A stretch of 64,000 nucleotides of DNA from VAZQ01 sp963835165 (GTDB taxonomy: Bacteria; Pseudomonadota; Alphaproteobacteria; Rhizobiales; Xanthobacteraceae): positions 11,117-75,116 of the forward strand of contig CAWIGD010000036.1 of assembly GCA_963835165.1 (NCBI GenBank). The letters are read 5' to 3'. Numbering within the stretch: position 1 is the stretch's first letter; every line of letters begins with the position of its first letter. The notes under the pieces are model-generated. The model was not told the DNA's origin. It searched no databases and saw only the letters and a program-made list of their open reading frames with translations. This document shows positions 26,923 to 37,000 of this stretch, one piece after another. A program made the translations under genes and the position numbers.

Positions 26923-27303
26923 ATGAGGCTGGTCGCAACGGCGTTCGGGGTCTCCACGGTCTTGCTCGCGCTTGCGATGTCGCCAACGGGCGCATCGGCG
27001 CAGCCAACAGTCGGCGATCAAGCCCTCGATGACAGACAGCTCCTGGGCATGCGGCTGTTCAACCAGTCGTGTCGCGTTTGCCACACCAAGCCGCAGATGG
27101 TGAGCCCGCTCTACGGTCCCGAACTGTCCCGGAGTTCCCTCGGCGGGCAGGACACGGTGATGCGTGAGGTCATCAGCAACGGCACTCCCCGCATGCCGGG
27201 CTTCAAGTACCATTTCGAGCCCGCCCAGATCGACGCGATCGTCGCATATCTGAAAACCATACCCACCCCTCCGCCGCCGGCGCCGGCCGCACCGGTACGC
27301 TGA
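26923..27303 (+). CDS. Small periplasmic cytochrome c
   Basis: A 126-residue class I cytochrome c. ATG 26923 follows GGGAGGAAGG. The signal peptide ends near GASAQ (about residue 26), the heme-attachment motif is SCRVCH (CxxCH) and the axial Met is likely in TPRMPGFKYHF. The tail is Pro/Ala-rich (TPPPPAPAAPV). It is followed after 20 bases by the heme-motif/Vgb-propeller gene and probably passes electrons to or from it. Confidence 0.88.
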   Translation: MRLVATAFGVSTVLLALAMSPTGASAQPTVGDQALDDRQLLGMRLFNQSCRVCHTKPQMVSPLYGPELSRSSLGGQDTVMREVISNGTPRMPGFKYHFEPAQIDAIVAYLKTIPTPPPPAPAAPVR

Positions 27304-27323
27304 GGACAACGGGAGACAACGTC

Positions 27324-29168
27324 ATGAAGAACGCACGAGGTGCCTTGCTCGCCGCCCTGATCATCACGGGTGCGGCGGTGCCTTCGGTAGCGGCCCATGC
27401 CGCCGATGCCATCCTCAGCGGAGCGATCACTTCGGCGGCGGGCGAAAAGCTGGGCGGGATCACCGTCTCCGCGAAGCCCGTGGGCGGGACCGTGACGACC
27501 TCGGTCTTCACGGATGAGAGCGGCGACTATTATTTCCCTCCGCTTCCCGCCGGAAAGTATCGGGTATGGGCGCAGGCGGTGAGTTTCGAGACCGCCAAGG
27601 CCGAGGTCGATTTGTCGGCGGCACGCAAGCAAGGCTTTGTCCTCGTTCCGATGAAGGATTTCGTTCGGCAACTGCCGGGCAACGTCATGCTGTCGGCGTT
27701 GCCGGAGGAGAGCGAGCAGGACAAGCGCATGAAACGGATGGTGCGCAACAATTGCACCGGCTGTCATACGCCGAGCTACATTCTCCAGCACAGATTCGAC
27801 GAGGCGGGCTGGAACGCCATCATCGAGCTTATGAAGAATGCCAACGTCTACGGCACGTTCGTCGGTAACGACCGCAAGCCGGCGGGCATTCTCGACTACC
27901 ATCAGAAGGAACTGGCCGCCTATCTCGCCCGCGCCCGCGGCCCGGGCGAAGGCGCGATGAAGTTCAAGCCGGATCCGCGTCCATCCGGAGAATCGGCCCG
28001 CGTGATGTTCAAGGAATACGACGTCCCGCTCGATGCGGATGCGGGCCTTCCCAGCAACTTCGTGCAGAATGACGGCAGCGACTGGTCGCTGGGGACGCCC
28101 TCCGTCCTCATCCCGGGGTGGGGCGTGCATGACGCGTGGCTCGACCTCGACGGGCAGCTCTGGTTCACCTGCAACATTCCCAACAGACGCACCACCATCG
28201 GCAAGATCGACAGCAAGACCGGCGAGGTGAAATTATTCAAGGTGGCGGCTCCCAACGGTCTGGCGGCGCAAACCCACGGTATGACCCGGGACGACAAGGG
28301 CATCATCTGGTTCAACGTCAATAATGGGCGCGGCGGTTTGGGGCGCCTCGATCCCAAAACCGAGAAGATCGACGTCTATCTGCCGCCGCAGGGCATGTCG
28401 CCGACCGGCGGTGCCACCACGGTGGATCACGACGGCAAGGGCAGGATTTGGGCCTCCGCACCGGACGGCGCTTTGCGCTTCGATCCCGCGACCGAGACAT
28501 TCACCGAGTTCAAGTCGCTCACCTACAAGACCCCGAACGGCACCGGCGTGACCTATGGAGCGGCCGGTGATCGCGACGGCAACGGCTGGTGGGCCGAGAT
28601 GACGCTCGACATCATCGGCAAGGGCGACGATGCCACAGGCAAGTCGCAGGAAGTCAAACTCGCTGCCGTGAAGGAGGAGATGAATCGAGTCACTCCGGAG
28701 GCGCGCACGTTCTACGAGACCTACAACCAGCCTGACTTCAACAACCCGTTCCCATGGGCGCAAGGGCCGCGCCGCATGGGCACCGACAAGAATGCTGACG
28801 TGCTGTGGATCGGCAATTCGTGGGGCGCCAATCTCGCTCGCATCGACACCCGAACCCACGAGACCACCTACGTGCCCCTCCCCGGCGAACAGCAGCCCTA
28901 TCACGTGGCGGTGGACACCAAGCACAATGCCTGGACCAACCTTTGGGGCGCGGACCGCGTGCTGCGCTACGATCCGAAGACGTCGGCCTGGACGGCCTTC
29001 GACCTGCCCACGCGCGGAGCGGAACCCCGCTACGTCTCTCTTCTGGAGCAGGAGGGAGCGCCGATGCGGGTCGTGCTTCCCTACTTCAGGGCACGCAAAG
29101 TCGCGGTCATGACGCTCCGCAGCGAGTCCGATTTGCAGGCATTGAAGACCCAGGCCGGCAGTCGATAA
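27324..29168 (+). CDS. Secreted carboxypeptidase-regulatory-like / heme-motif / Vgb-type propeller protein
   Basis: A 614-residue exported protein (signal peptide 1-27). Domain order: a CarboxypepD_reg-like Ig sandwich at about 29-110 (ILSGAITSAAGEKLGGITVSAKPVGG), a c-type heme motif NNCTGCHTPSY at about 143-150, then a beta-propeller of virginiamycin-B-lyase type from about 250 to 600 (HDAWLDLDGQLWFTCNIPNRRTTIGKID, GIIWFNVNNGRGGLGRLDPKTEKIDVY). Vgb-fold repeats bind small molecules, and the heme may link them to the small cytochrome upstream. Enzyme activity is not deducible; a dehydrogenase or lyase of an extracytoplasmic substrate is possible. Confidence 0.82.
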   Translation: MKNARGALLAALIITGAAVPSVAAHAADAILSGAITSAAGEKLGGITVSAKPVGGTVTTSVFTDESGDYYFPPLPAGKYRVWAQAVSFETAKAEVDLSAARKQGFVLVPMKDFVRQLPGNVMLSALPEESEQDKRMKRMVRNNCTGCHTPSYILQHRFDEAGWNAIIELMKNANVYGTFVGNDRKPAGILDYHQKELAAYLARARGPGEGAMKFKPDPRPSGESARVMFKEYDVPLDADAGLPSNFVQNDGSDWSLGTPSVLIPGWGVHDAWLDLDGQLWFTCNIPNRRTTIGKIDSKTGEVKLFKVAAPNGLAAQTHGMTRDDKGIIWFNVNNGRGGLGRLDPKTEKIDVYLPPQGMSPTGGATTVDHDGKGRIWASAPDGALRFDPATETFTEFKSLTYKTPNGTGVTYGAAGDRDGNGWWAEMTLDIIGKGDDATGKSQEVKLAAVKEEMNRVTPEARTFYETYNQPDFNNPFPWAQGPRRMGTDKNADVLWIGNSWGANLARIDTRTHETTYVPLPGEQQPYHVAVDTKHNAWTNLWGADRVLRYDPKTSAWTAFDLPTRGAEPRYVSLLEQEGAPMRVVLPYFRARKVAVMTLRSESDLQALKTQAGSR

Positions 29169-29227
29169 TCGGCTTGGCTGTAAGCGTCTCGCGCCGTTTT
29201 TGTCGCGACGGCAGAACTGCCGCCGGA

Positions 29228-29476
29228 CTAACGGCCGCCGGTGCGCGGCGGTTCGCGCCGGGGACCGCCCGCACGCGCGATGATCTCGCCCACGCGCTGT
29301 CCGAAGCGTGCGAAATCGACGGGTGCAACAGCTCCGCTTGAAGCAAACAACGCGGACACGATGAGCTTCGGGTCCGAGGCGACCGCCTGTTCGTTGTTCT
29401 GCTCGTTCTGCTTCTCGGACACAGGGAGCACCCAATTCTGCTTCGAGGCTGGGGAACTCCAAGGGTTCACCCACAT
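29228..29476 (-). CDS. Hypothetical small protein
   Basis: An 82-residue open frame with a strong AGGAGGAG Shine-Dalgarno 5-6 bases ahead of the ATG (29474-29476), which favours this strand over the overlapping opposite frame. The composition is Ala/Arg/Pro-rich at the C-terminus (ARAGGPRREPPRTGGR), with a short hydrophobic stretch (LIVSALFASSGAV). No family is recognised. Confidence 0.5.
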   Translation of the reverse strand: MWVNPWSSPASKQNWVLPVSEKQNEQNNEQAVASDPKLIVSALFASSGAVAPVDFARFGQRVGEIIARAGGPRREPPRTGGR

Positions 29477-29701
29477 GCGCTCCTCCTGTCGTTAACCCCT
29501 TTTACTGTCGCAAGTTCCAGTCGAAATCGTCAGCGACGCCTTTCGATTGTTCCACGACCAACCTACATAAAGGGTCCATTGCCGCCGCAGGCGAAAACAG
29601 CCGATCTCCCAGCCCACAGGAATGCGTGCAGCGGATCGCAAACGACCCGTGACAAAACCGGCGTGCAGACGCTGTGAACCATCGGATCCTTCCGGCGCGC
29701 C

Positions 29702-30601
29702 ATGAATTCATCCTTCGACTGTCTGATCATCGGCGGCGGGCCGGCTGGGCTCACCGCTGCGACCTATCTCGCCCGGTTCCGCCGCCGCACCCTGGTGGTC
29801 GACAGCGGTAACAGCCGCGCGGCCCTGATCCCCAACACCCACAATTATCCCGCGTTCAGCGGAATTTCGGGGCCGAACCTGCTGGAGAAACTCAGGGCGC
29901 AAGCCTCGCAATATGGAGCCGAACCGCGTGCCGGCTGCGTGCGCAGTCTGGATCGGCACGGTGAGGAATTCGTTGCGGTTATGACGGATGAGACCCCGGT
30001 CACGGCTCCCAAAGTGATCCTGGCCACCGGCATTGTCGACGAAAAACCCAACCTTCCCGGCATGCGGGAGTTCATCTATCGCGGCCGCGTGCGGTTCTGT
30101 CCCATTTGCGACGGCTACGAGGCCATGGATCAGCACATCGCCGTCATCGGATTGTTCAAGCCGGCTTTGAAAAAGGCGATATTCCTGCGAACCTATTCCC
30201 GGCGGGTCACCTTGCTGCTGATGGCCGACGTCAGCCCTTCAAAGCAGGATTTGCGGTTGCTGCAGGAAGCCGACGTGGAGCTGCGGCGCGCGCCTGTCGT
30301 CGACCTCCTGGAGCAGAATGATCACGTCAAGGCCGTCCTGGCGGATGGAACGAGCCTTGTGCCTGATGTGCTCTACCCTGCGATGGGCTGCCGCGTGCGA
30401 TCCGACCTGGCGCTTCCGCTCGGCGCCAGCCATGATGACCTTGGCTCCCTGTTGACCGGCGGCGATCAGCTCACGAGCGTGCCCGGTCTTTACGCGATCG
30501 GCGACATTACGACCGAACTGCATCAGCTCAGCGTCTCGGTCGGTCAGGCCGCGATCGCGGCCACACACATCCACAACCATCTGCCGAGAAACGATCGCTA
30601 A
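29702..30601 (+). CDS. Thioredoxin-reductase-like FAD/NAD(P)-dependent oxidoreductase
   Basis: A 299-residue flavoprotein. The FAD dinucleotide motif is DCLIIGGGPAGLTAATYLARF (residues 6-26). The redox-active pair is RFCPICDGYE (CxxC, about 131-136), and the second FAD motif is GLYAIGDITTELHQLSVSVGQAA near the C-terminus. The NAD(P)-binding loop reads VIGLFKPALKKA instead of a GxGxxA/G consensus, so cofactor use may differ. It is not next to a thioredoxin gene, so its partner is unknown. Length is slightly short for TrxB (~320). Confidence 0.87.
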   Translation: MNSSFDCLIIGGGPAGLTAATYLARFRRRTLVVDSGNSRAALIPNTHNYPAFSGISGPNLLEKLRAQASQYGAEPRAGCVRSLDRHGEEFVAVMTDETPVTAPKVILATGIVDEKPNLPGMREFIYRGRVRFCPICDGYEAMDQHIAVIGLFKPALKKAIFLRTYSRRVTLLLMADVSPSKQDLRLLQEADVELRRAPVVDLLEQNDHVKAVLADGTSLVPDVLYPAMGCRVRSDLALPLGASHDDLGSLLTGGDQLTSVPGLYAIGDITTELHQLSVSVGQAAIAATHIHNHLPRNDR

Positions 30602-30628
30602 TCGAGCGCGCCCGCGCGGCCGGGCCGC

Positions 30629-31648
30629 TCAGGCAGCGTCTGCGTTGATCAACTGGTCCAGCATCCGCCGCGCCTGCAGCTGCGCGGCATCCGCTGCTAT
30701 GTCGACCAACCCATCGAGCGAGCCGCCGCGCCGGTTCGCCTGCACCGCTTCGAGCATCTCCGCGTCTTCGAGGAACGTCGCCTTCGAGCCTTCGTAGAGC
30801 AGCTTGGACATTTCGGCATCGCCGAGCGCGAAGTCGCGCGCGAACGAAAACATGTAATGGCTCGAATTCTCGGTCTCGGGGGTGATCAGGTGGCTCGACC
30901 AGATCGATATTCCCTGGCTGCGATCGCCTTCGGGGGCGCCGGTTCCGGTCTTGGCGCAGCCGACGTCGAGGTACACCGTCGAGGGCGGATTCCAGGTCAC
31001 GAACTGCCAGCGGTCCACGTTGCCGTTGAAATTGCCGGCTTTGGCAAACAACGGCGGCGGAACGAAATCGATCATCCAGCGGCCGACGCGCACGCCGTCC
31101 GGCAGGCGTTCGGTCTTGGTCGGCGTCGTCGCTTCGCGCGGGTCGCCCGCCAGAGTCTTCTTGTGAACGTAAGTGACATGCGTCAGGTCGAGCAGGTTAT
31201 CGATGAGGAACTGATAATTCGAGTTCAAGTGAATGTAGCCGGGCGTGGCCGACCATTTCGGATCGGCAAGCCAGTAGAGGTTGGGAATCTTCGAAGTGTC
31301 GGCCTTTGCCGGCTCTCCCATCCAGATCCAGACGGCGCCCCACTGCTCGCAGACCGGATAGCTTCTGACCTTGGCGCCGCGCGGAATCAGGCTCTGGCCC
31401 GGCACCTCGACACATTGACCGTTGATGTCGAATTTCAGCCCGTGGTAGCCGCACGCGAGGTAATCGCCGGACCGTTCACCCCGCGAGAGCGGGGCGGCAC
31501 GGTGGCAGCAGCAGTCTTCCAGCGCGCCGACTTGGCCGGAGCCATTGCGGAACAGCACCACCTTCTCGTTGAGAAAGGTGCGTGCAACTGGCTGCTCCTG
31601 CAGGTCACGCGACCAGATCGCGGCGTACCAGCCATTTCGCAGAAACAT
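30629..31648 (-). CDS. Rieske-type aromatic-ring-hydroxylating oxygenase, alpha subunit (VanA-like)
   Basis: Start at ATG 31646-31648, with GGAGGTGG just ahead, gives about 339 residues. The N-terminal Rieske domain has ligands in EDCCCHRAAPLSRGE (CxH) and LACGYHGLKFD (CxxH). The C-terminal domain carries the mononuclear-iron facial triad region DNLLDLTHVTYVH (HxxxxH). The closest pattern is vanillate/dicamba O-demethylase type. It is the last gene of a minus-strand operon DoxX, LLM monooxygenase, Rieske oxygenase; no reductase is encoded beside it. Confidence 0.9.
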   Translation of the reverse strand: MFLRNGWYAAIWSRDLQEQPVARTFLNEKVVLFRNGSGQVGALEDCCCHRAAPLSRGERSGDYLACGYHGLKFDINGQCVEVPGQSLIPRGAKVRSYPVCEQWGAVWIWMGEPAKADTSKIPNLYWLADPKWSATPGYIHLNSNYQFLIDNLLDLTHVTYVHKKTLAGDPREATTPTKTERLPDGVRVGRWMIDFVPPPLFAKAGNFNGNVDRWQFVTWNPPSTVYLDVGCAKTGTGAPEGDRSQGISIWSSHLITPETENSSHYMFSFARDFALGDAEMSKLLYEGSKATFLEDAEMLEAVQANRRGGSLDGLVDIAADAAQLQARRMLDQLINADAA

Positions 31649-31738
31649 GCGCCACCTCCGGCATTCCATGACAAGGGCCCGCGACGAATGTTAGTTGAGC
31701 CCGCGCCCGCAGGCGAGAGTGCGGGCAGGCGCGTTCCT

Positions 31739-32803
31739 TCATCGCAGCGCACGGGCAAAGTGCGGCATCACCTCGCGGGCAAACAGACGCATCGAGCCCT
31801 CGGCCTCGGCGCGGTTGATCATCCCGAAATTCACCTGCAGCGAAGCGGACTCGAAACCCCCGACCTCGCGGTCGTAGATCTCGATGGCCTTGCGGATGTC
31901 GTCGGGAGTGCCGACCCAGGCCGCGCTCTTTTCGACCTGCGACTCGAAGGTTTCCTCCGAGATCATCTGGATCATTTTTTGGTAATTGGGATAGTCGCGG
32001 GAAGACACGCCGGACATCCAGCCCGAGGCAGCGTCCACGATCGACTTGAGATATTGATTGAGCGGCGCGCGCGCGATCGCAGCCGCCTTCTCCCTGGTCT
32101 CCGCGCAGTACATGTGGAACGCGAGCATCACCTTGCCGCGGCCTGGGTGCCCCGCTCGCGTCCAGGCGTCGCGATAGATCCGAAGCAAGCTCTGCATATG
32201 CGCTCCCACCAGCGGAATCCCCATGAGGTGGTGCCCGAGCGTGCCGGCATTCTCGAACGACTCCTTGGTGGACAGCGCCGCGATCCAGAACGGCGGCCTC
32301 GGCTTCTGGGTCGGCCGCGGCAGCGAGGTCACGTTTTCGAAGCTATGGAAGCGTCCGCGCGCCGTCACCTGCTCCTCCTCGAGCAGGCGCCGGACCAGGT
32401 CGAGGCCTTCATCGAACCGGGCCCGGCTCTCGTCCATCGAGATGCCGAAGCGTGCGAACTCGTGGGGCAAGAAGGCGCGCGCGAAGCCCACCTCCAGGCG
32501 GCCGCCGGAAATTGCATCCACCATCCCGATCTGCCCGGCGAGCTTGAGCGGATGATTGAACACCGGCAGCACCGCGCCGGTCACCAGCCGAAGCGAGCGC
32601 GTCATCGCAGCGGCGGCACTGAGAAAGATGAGTGGATCGGGACTGTAGCCGCCATAGGACAGAAAATAGTGCTCGACCGTGCGCACATTGGTGAAGCCCA
32701 GCTGCTCCGCCAGTTGCGTGAGCTCGAGCGCCTCGCGCCAATAGTGGTCGGCGCCCTTCTGATCGGGACCGACCGCGGGAAAGAACTGGACGCCGAATTC
32801 CAT
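31739..32803 (-). CDS. LLM-class flavin-dependent monooxygenase
   Basis: A 354-residue luciferase-like (beta/alpha)8 protein: MEFGVQFFPAVGPDQKGADHYWREALELTQLAEQLGF, VRTVEHYFLSYGGYSPDPLIFLSAAAAMT, GQIGMVDAISGGRLEVGFARAF and a C-terminal VGTPDDIRKAIEIYDREVGGF. It uses reduced FMN to oxygenate a substrate that cannot be named here. It is placed 24 bases after DoxX and 90 bases before the Rieske oxygenase. Confidence 0.9.
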   Translation of the reverse strand: MEFGVQFFPAVGPDQKGADHYWREALELTQLAEQLGFTNVRTVEHYFLSYGGYSPDPLIFLSAAAAMTRSLRLVTGAVLPVFNHPLKLAGQIGMVDAISGGRLEVGFARAFLPHEFARFGISMDESRARFDEGLDLVRRLLEEEQVTARGRFHSFENVTSLPRPTQKPRPPFWIAALSTKESFENAGTLGHHLMGIPLVGAHMQSLLRIYRDAWTRAGHPGRGKVMLAFHMYCAETREKAAAIARAPLNQYLKSIVDAASGWMSGVSSRDYPNYQKMIQMISEETFESQVEKSAAWVGTPDDIRKAIEIYDREVGGFESASLQVNFGMINRAEAEGSMRLFAREVMPHFARALR

Positions 32804-32827
32804 CAGTCGGCTCGTCCGGTCTTCGCT

Positions 32828-33283
32828 TCAGAGCTCGACGCCGATCTTGCGATCGATCGAGTATGGTCCCCCGCCCCGCAACGCGATCGCGAAGCAGACG
32901 AGGCCCCAGAGCAGCGTGTATTCGTAACCGCGGTTGAGCCAGGAGAACCCGGTTTTCCAATAGAGCACGGTGATGATGAGCAACTCGATCGCAGCCGCCG
33001 CGGCGAAGAACCGCGTAAACAGTCCGAGTATGAGCGCGATGCCGCCGACGAACTCGATGATCAACGCCGCCCAAATCCACGGCAGCGCCGGATCGAATCC
33101 CTGCTCCATGAAGGGACGGATATAGGCTGACGGCCCGCGTGCGACCTTGCCCCAGCCGTGCACCAGCAGGTTCCAGCCGACCGCGATGCGAATGACTGGC
33201 CAGGCCAGAGGGATGACGATGTCGTAGAACGATCTGAGACCAGGAAACAGCGGCCTGGGCTCATGGTCGATGTGTTCCGGCAC
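32828..33283 (-). CDS. DoxX family membrane protein
   Basis: A 151-residue inner-membrane protein with four predicted helices (IVIPLAWPVIRIAVGWNLLVHGWGKV..., LIIEFVGGIALILGLFTRFFAAAAAIELLII). The start is GTG 33281-33283 with AGGGAGGA upstream. DoxX-like proteins accompany oxidoreductases as quinone-linked or accessory membrane subunits, and this one leads the minus-strand oxygenase operon. Confidence 0.88.
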   Translation of the reverse strand: MPEHIDHEPRPLFPGLRSFYDIVIPLAWPVIRIAVGWNLLVHGWGKVARGPSAYIRPFMEQGFDPALPWIWAALIIEFVGGIALILGLFTRFFAAAAAIELLIITVLYWKTGFSWLNRGYEYTLLWGLVCFAIALRGGGPYSIDRKIGVEL

Positions 33284-34075
33284 GTGGTGTCCTCCCTGAT
33301 TGACCGGTTTTTCTCATTATAGCAGCAGGCTTTCCCCGGTGTGCGGGCGGCTGGAGCAGGGAAATCCGGATACGGTCTCATCGCATTTCGGCGGCGCGAC
33401 ACCGACGGCATCAAAAGCTCCACGGTGCGGCTCGCAGTGTTTCAGGCCGTATTTTGGTAGCAAAAGTTCAAGCGTTGTGCGGTCGCCCGTTTTGCCGATA
33501 GACGCTCCCTGTAAATAACAGACAAAAAACAGGACGCGCGGGTACAACCCAGCGTCCGCAGTTTCCCCGTAACCCGCCGGATGAAAATAGGAAATGGGCG
33601 CAGCCTCGCTCGCGTTTGGCGACCGCGGCTGTCCTTGGATAACAGGACATTAACAGGACGAAAACAGGACACGGGCGCAACCTGGCCTTGAGCAGGTGTG
33701 GAGCGGTCAAACATCTTCGCAAGCCGGATCCCGTCGCGCGTCAGTTGATTTTTCCAGCGGATCGCGGCCAGTCACCGCGCAAAAAAGCCCGCGGCGGCCT
33801 CCGGCGCGGGCGTCAATGCGTAGCAATGGATGCTGCTCCTTTCTCAGAGATTCTCGTAACGCGTGTCAAGTGGTTTGTGATGCGTCCCCGGGCACGGCAG
33901 ACCCGACTTCGCGTTCCGAGCAGCGTGGCGGAAAAGCCACAGGCGGCGGCCATCCGCGCCGAGGCGCGCATCCGTTAATTGATCACGACCGGCTGCGCCC
34001 TTAGCGTTAGCCGCAAGGCCAGTTCCGTCCCCGCGGGGATGTCGGGAGTGCGGCGGGAGCGCGGGGATTGTGGGG
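33284..34075. other. Long intergenic region with AACAGGAC repeats
   Basis: About 790 bases with no supportable gene; the small frames present have no start context. The octamer AACAGGAC occurs four times on the + strand (33528-33535, 33641-33648, 33652-33659, 33663-33670), three of them within 30 bases. The region must also contain the promoter of the autotransporter gene and that of the minus-strand DoxX operon. It looks like accessory or decayed DNA. Confidence 0.5.
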
Positions 34076-37000
34076 ATGCGTTCGTATCAGTGGCGTTCGC
34101 AGGCAGCATGCGCCGGGGCACTGGCCGTGCGCGGTGCTGCGTTTCATCACAGCGCGATCACGACTTCGCTGCGGCCCGCGCGGGCCGGATTGCGCGCGAC
34201 GCTGCTGGCAAGCGTCTGGGTAGGCGCACTCGGCATGTCAGTGCCCGCGACTGCGCAAGTGAGCGGCACCTGGACCGCTCCATTACCAAATCCCAAGGAA
34301 TGGACGCAGGGCACGAACTGGAGCTCGAACCCGGACGTGCCGGACACCACGGCGACGTTCACGAATAACGGTGCCGCCACGTCGGTCACGATCTCAAATA
34401 CCACCTCGATTGGCACCATTCAGTTCACATCTGGCGCGCCGGCGTATTCCTTCGCCGTCAATCTTGCGCTCTTCGAAATCAATGGCCTGGGCATTGTCAA
34501 CAATTCCGCGTTCGCGCCGAGTTTCACTAACAATGGTGCGACAACGTTTACCAACGCAAGTTCGGCCGGAAATGCGAGCATCACAAACAATGGCGGCTTC
34601 ACGCTGTCGTTTACCGACACCAGTACCGCCGGCAGCGCCATCATCACCACCAACAATGGCGCGCTCACGCAATTCGCCACCAACAGCACCGGCGGCAACG
34701 CCCGATTCATCACCAATGCCGGCGGCACGGTCGACTTCTCCGGCACCTCTGGGCCGAGCGGCAACAATCAGGTCACGGCCGGGTCGATCGAGGGCGCCGG
34801 CACGTATTTCCTGGGCTCCAACCAGCTCACCGTCGGCGGTAACAATCTTTCCACCACCGTCAGCGGAGACATCCAGGACGGCGGGACTTTCGGCGGCAGC
34901 GGCGCATCCTTGGTCAAGACCGGAACCGGCACGCTGACATTGTCCGGCAACAACACCTATACCGGTGCCACCACCATCAGCGCCGGCACGCTGGTGGCGG
35001 CGTCCGAGCACAGCGCTGCCGGGCCAAACCGCTCTCGCCGTGAATTTGGGCGCGACGCTGAGGATCGGCAACGGTCGTCAACGTCCAGATCGGCTCGCTC
35101 GCCGACGGGGCTTCGGGCGGCGGCAGCGTTGTCATCGGAGCTTCCGACCCCACCACCCTGCTGACCATCGCAGGCAACGGCAGCACGACATTCTCGGGCG
35201 CGTTCTCCGGCGCGGGCTCGCTCGAACTGGACGGCGGCTCGCTGACGCTGACCGGCGCCAGTAACGGCGGCAACATCGGCACAATCGGCGGCGATCTCTC
35301 GCTGTGCAATTGCGACAACGGCGGGCTCACGATCAGCGGCGGCTCACTGACCGTCAACGGGTTCGCCCAGGGCGTGACGGTGGAAAGCGGAACTCTCGCC
35401 GTCATCAATGGTGGCAAGCTGCAAGTCGGCGACACGCCGGCCGCCAACGATCTCCTCGTCGCGAGCAACATGATCATCAGCGGCGCCGGCTCGAGCGTGA
35501 CGGTGAACGGCGTTACCGGCATCGGCATCTTCGGCCCGGCAACGCTCTCCATCAGCAGCGGCGGCGTGCTCAATAGCCAGGGTGGCGCCGAGATCGATTC
35601 CATCCTTGGTACGCCGACAGCGACGGTGACCGGCCCCGGCTCGACCTGGAATGTCGGCGGGCTCGGCCTCAGCGTCGGCGGCGGCAGCATCGGCAACCCC
35701 GGAATGTTGACGATATCCAACGGCGCCGTCGTCAACACCAACGTCACCTTCATCGGCGACAGTGCCGACGGCTCGTCCACCGCGCTGGTGACCGGCACCG
35801 GCTCGCGCCTGACGGCGACAACCGGGCTTTCCATCGGCGGCGAGGACTGCGGCTGCGGCCCCCTGGTCGGGACGCTCGCCATTGCCGACGGCGGCGTGGT
35901 CGAGGCGGCAGACACCAGGATTCTCGCCAACAGCACGCTCAGGCTCGGCATCGGGGGGCTCGGCGGCACGCTGATCACGCCTACGATTCGCAACGACGGC
36001 ACGATCGTCGCGAACTTCACCGACACGGTCACCCTCGCCGCCCGCATTTCCGGCAGCGGCACGCTGAGCAAGGCCGGCACGGGGACGCTGATTCTCACCG
36101 GCAACAACACCTATAGCGGCGGGACCACGATCACTGGCGGCACCCTGCAGCTCGGCAACGGCGGCACGAGCGGATCGATCGCCGGCAACGTAACGGACAA
36201 CGGCACGTTCGCGATCGACCGCTCCGACACTGTCACCTTCGGCGGCGTCATTTCCGGAACTGGGACGCTTCGCGCAGATCGGTCCCGGAACGACCATCCT
36301 CACCGCCATCAACACGTATTCCGGGGGAACGGCCATCAACGGCGGCGTGCTCGCGGTGGCGGCCGACGCGAATCTCGGCGCCGCCTCGGGCGGCCTTGCC
36401 TTCGGTGGCGGCACGCTGCAATTCCTCTCCGAGTTCACCACCAACCGCGTTGTCACGCTCAGCGCCGGTGGCGGCGCCTTCGACACCAACGGCAATAGCG
36501 CCACACTCGGCGGCACGATCTCCGGCACCGGGACGCTCACCAAGCTCGGCAACGGCACACTGACCCTTTCCGGTGCGAGCACGTACTCGGGCGCGACGGC
36601 GGTCAATGCCGGCACGCTACGGGCTGGCGCGACCAATGCCTTCGCCTCGGGAAGCGCGTTCACGGTCGGGTCCGGCGCCACGCTCAACCTCGCGAGCTTC
36701 AACCAGACCATCGGCTCGCTCGCCGGCGCCGGCGCCGTGACCTTAGGCGCGGCCACACTCACCCCTGGCAACGACAACACCAGCACGACCTTCTCCGGCG
36801 CGATTTCCGGCACCGGCGGCCTGACCAAGACCGGCACCGGCACGCTGCTGCTCACCGGGATCAGCAGCTATAGCGGCGCGACCACGGTCAACGCCGGCAC
36901 GCTGTCGGTGAACGGCTCGATCGCCAGTTCCGCCCTCACCGTCAATGCCGGCGGCACCATCGGCGGCAACGGAACCATCGGCAACACCACCATCAACGGC

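Noticed and set aside
30857..33130. 757-codon + strand frame across the Rieske and LLM genes
   Set aside because: Spans two well-supported minus-strand genes and has no domain of its own.
33317..33722. Several small minus-strand frames containing a CYLQGASIGKTGD-like segment
   Set aside because: Mutually overlapping, no start context; left as gene-free region.
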